Positions 62,531 to 64,000 of a DNA stretch of 64,000 nucleotides are shown here, piece by piece. The stretch comes from Parus major. Lineage: Eukaryota; Chordata; Aves; Passeriformes; Paridae. The translations under genes and the position numbers were made by a program. The notes beneath the pieces are model-generated. The model did not search any database and was not told the DNA's origin. It saw only the letters and a list, made by a program, of their open reading frames with translations. Every line of letters starts with the position of its first letter. Within the stretch, counting starts at the first letter, position 1. The DNA is taken from NCBI RefSeq assembly GCF_001522545.3, contig NC_031791.1, forward strand, positions 2,937,426 through 3,001,425. The letters run 5' to 3'.

Positions 62531-63680
62531 TCAGGCCAATTTTTTTGCACCTGCAAAGACAGAAGTGTGATGTTCCGGGAGTATTGAGGCCACCTGCTGA
62601 GGGATAAACACGAGGCAGGGACAGCCAATGACTTTTCCTGGTCAGGGAGAGGCAAGGATCTCCAAGGACTGTGCTAGGGAGTTGGCCTGCAGTGAACTCT
62701 GCTCCCTGAGCACACCCAAACCCTTTCTTCTCTCCCTTTCTGCCTCTTGCCACTGCTGCCAGTGGACACAGGAGTTCTTGCTACAGAGCAGACACCTGCC
62801 TGCCCAGCCCCTGATGTCCTCAACCTTGACCCCTACCCCAGCATGTCTTGCCTCATCCCACCACATTGGGATTGATCCCTATACCACAGTTTGAGGAGAT
62901 TTGAACCAGTGAGGTTTTAAAAAACTGGTTTGGCTATAGAGCAAGCCCAGGGTACAACCCTGTGTTCCTTCCCAGCACAGCTTATCCCCCCTCCCCTTTG
63001 CACTCACCAGCCGTGAAAGTGATGGCAAGACCCTTGGTCTTGCTAATCCCCACTGCAGAGAGAGACACCGGCACACCACCTACTGCTGCTGCAGGGAGGA
63101 CAGAGCAGTGTTAGGGTGCTCTCTGTGACCCACACCTCTACCTCCCACCAGCACCTGCATCAGCCTCCCCAAAAGTACCCAGCAACCAGAGCAGGGAGTG
63201 AGGGCTGGGGGTGCAGGGCTGGGAACACCCCATGGGCAGCAGGAGAGGAGCAGTGTGCAGGGCTGCAGCAGTGGGGGCAGGCAGAATTCCAGGCAGTGCC
63301 CAGTGCTGTCCCTTCCCTCTCTGCAGTTCCCCAAGCAAAGCCAAGCACTGCTTATCCTGTGCCAGACTCTCACCTACAATTGCAGCTCCAATGACAATTC
63401 CAACAGCAAATGCAATACCGATGGCTTTGCAATCTAGGAAGGAAAATGACAGATGGATAGGAGTGTGGGCACTAAAGCTCCTCCTGGCTGGAGCCCAGTG
63501 CCCTGTGCCGGGCAGGCCAGGGGCCTGGTGGCAGCAGCAGCTCTCCCAGCACCATCCTTCCTCGGCAGATCCCGGGAGGACAAGGGAGAAGGGACAAACT
63601 CCAGGGTTCCTGAGACCCGTCCACACTGTCCCACTGCGGGTCCCCTGCCCCGCACCCCACACATCACCCAACCTACCCAT
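62531..63680 (-). CDS. ISG12 copy D: short hydrophobic member
   Basis: Minus-strand exons: ATG at 63680-63678 plus one base; 63433-63374 encoding DCKAIGIAFAVGIVIGAAIV, as in copy C; 63088-63008 (81 bp) encoding AAVGGVPVSLSAVG, ISKTKG and LAITFTA; and 62550-62531 after tctttgcag, encoding GAKKLA and a TGA. All phases match, giving 55 codons including the stop. The last exon aligns with copy A's GAKAGL but a small indel in an A run shifts the frame, so the protein ends about 35 residues early. The central exon differs from those of both A and C. Poly(A) signal at 62473-62468, TATA at 63971-63964. Family membership is clear, function uncertain. Confidence 0.6.
62671..62776 (-). repeat. Duplicated intronic block, second copy
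   Basis: Counterpart of 59127-59232, inside the last intron of copy D. Several substitutions and small indels separate the two, unlike the almost identical block at 63085-64000. Confidence 0.8.
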
Positions 63681-64000
63681 GGTCGGCTGGGTGGGAGCGA
63701 GAGCTGCGATGAGTCTGCTCTAAAACTGGTTCCTTGGGAAGCAAGAACAAGATTTTTTCTGTGAGTGGCAGGTGGGGTCAGCGGGGCTCTGCTGCCCTGC
63801 ACGATTGCCCCCAGCCACACCCAGGAGACCCCAGCCACCCCATAAAAGCAGAGACCCTTCAGCCCCAGCCCAGGCTCCTGCTCGGCCCAGGCCCACCTGG
63901 CCGTTCCACCAGTGCATGGACTCAGACCAGCAGAGATAGTGAAATATGTATTGAAAAGAGCTGTTTTTATAGCCTTCTTCAAGACCTCGTATTTCCTTAC
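63085..64000. repeat. Tandem duplicate unit, second copy (runs to window end)
   Basis: Counterpart of 59514-60429. The match is still perfect at the last base of the window, so the duplicated segment extends further right. Confidence 0.95.
63964..63971 (-). promoter_or_regulatory. TATA box of ISG12 copy D
   Basis: Minus-strand TATAAAAA, identical in context to the copy C TATA at 60393-60400. Upstream regulatory sequence is cut off by the window end. Confidence 0.6.

Overview
The window is vertebrate nuclear DNA, most likely from a bird and plausibly a songbird. The evidence is many 3'-truncated CR1 LINE fragments, several compact LTRs of avian endogenous retrovirus type, short introns, and a large multi-exon gene whose protein reads as an ortholog of ZMYM4. 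It is not bacterial; no operons, CRISPR arrays or insertion sequences are present.

Layout. (1) 1-10305: repeat-rich sequence upstream of the main gene. It holds CR1 copies in both orientations, the end of an LTR cut by the window edge, and short tandem repeats; no gene is supported. (2) About 10320-11120: a GC-rich CpG island interrupted by a 393-base assembly gap (10563-10955), the best candidate for the ZMYM4 promoter and its short first coding exon, followed by a 49-bp tandem repeat. (3) 11430-21391: the presumed first intron. (4) 21392-48884, + strand: ZMYM4, with 28 coding exons resolved here by splice sites and reading phase. They add up to exactly 1505 codons including the stop, and only the first coding exon is missing. 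The encoded protein has an acidic N-terminal region with SUMO-type motifs, about ten MYM zinc-finger units, a proline/valine linker, a basic patch, and a C-terminal DUF3504 domain of the kind derived from a Crypton recombinase. (5) 48885 to about 54400: 3'UTR and intergenic sequence with several poly(A) signals and one unexplained 131-codon ORF. (6) 54483-64000, - strand: a cluster of four ISG12 (IFI27/IFI6, Pfam Ifi-6-16) family copies facing ZMYM4 tail to tail.

The ISG12 cluster is the most unusual part. Copy A has the full family layout. Copy B lacks the central membrane exon, has lost the family's usual last splice acceptor, and carries an acidic/lysine repeat tail that reads into a CR1 element. 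Copies C and D share a segment of at least 916 bp that differs at only two positions I could find, yet have unrelated-looking central exons; D ends after a truncated last exon, and no last exon was found for C. Three LTR insertions (57325-57875, 57881-58301, 61081-61301 with internal retroviral sequence) sit among them. ISG12 proteins are small hydrophobic, interferon-induced proteins of mitochondria, ER or nuclear envelope, so this reads as a fast-evolving immune gene cluster next to a conserved nuclear zinc-finger gene.

A solo LTR with a clear 4-bp target duplication lies 78 bp upstream of ZMYM4 exon 3 in sense orientation and could act as an alternative promoter. All repeat boundaries are by eye; family names for LTRs are deliberately left general.
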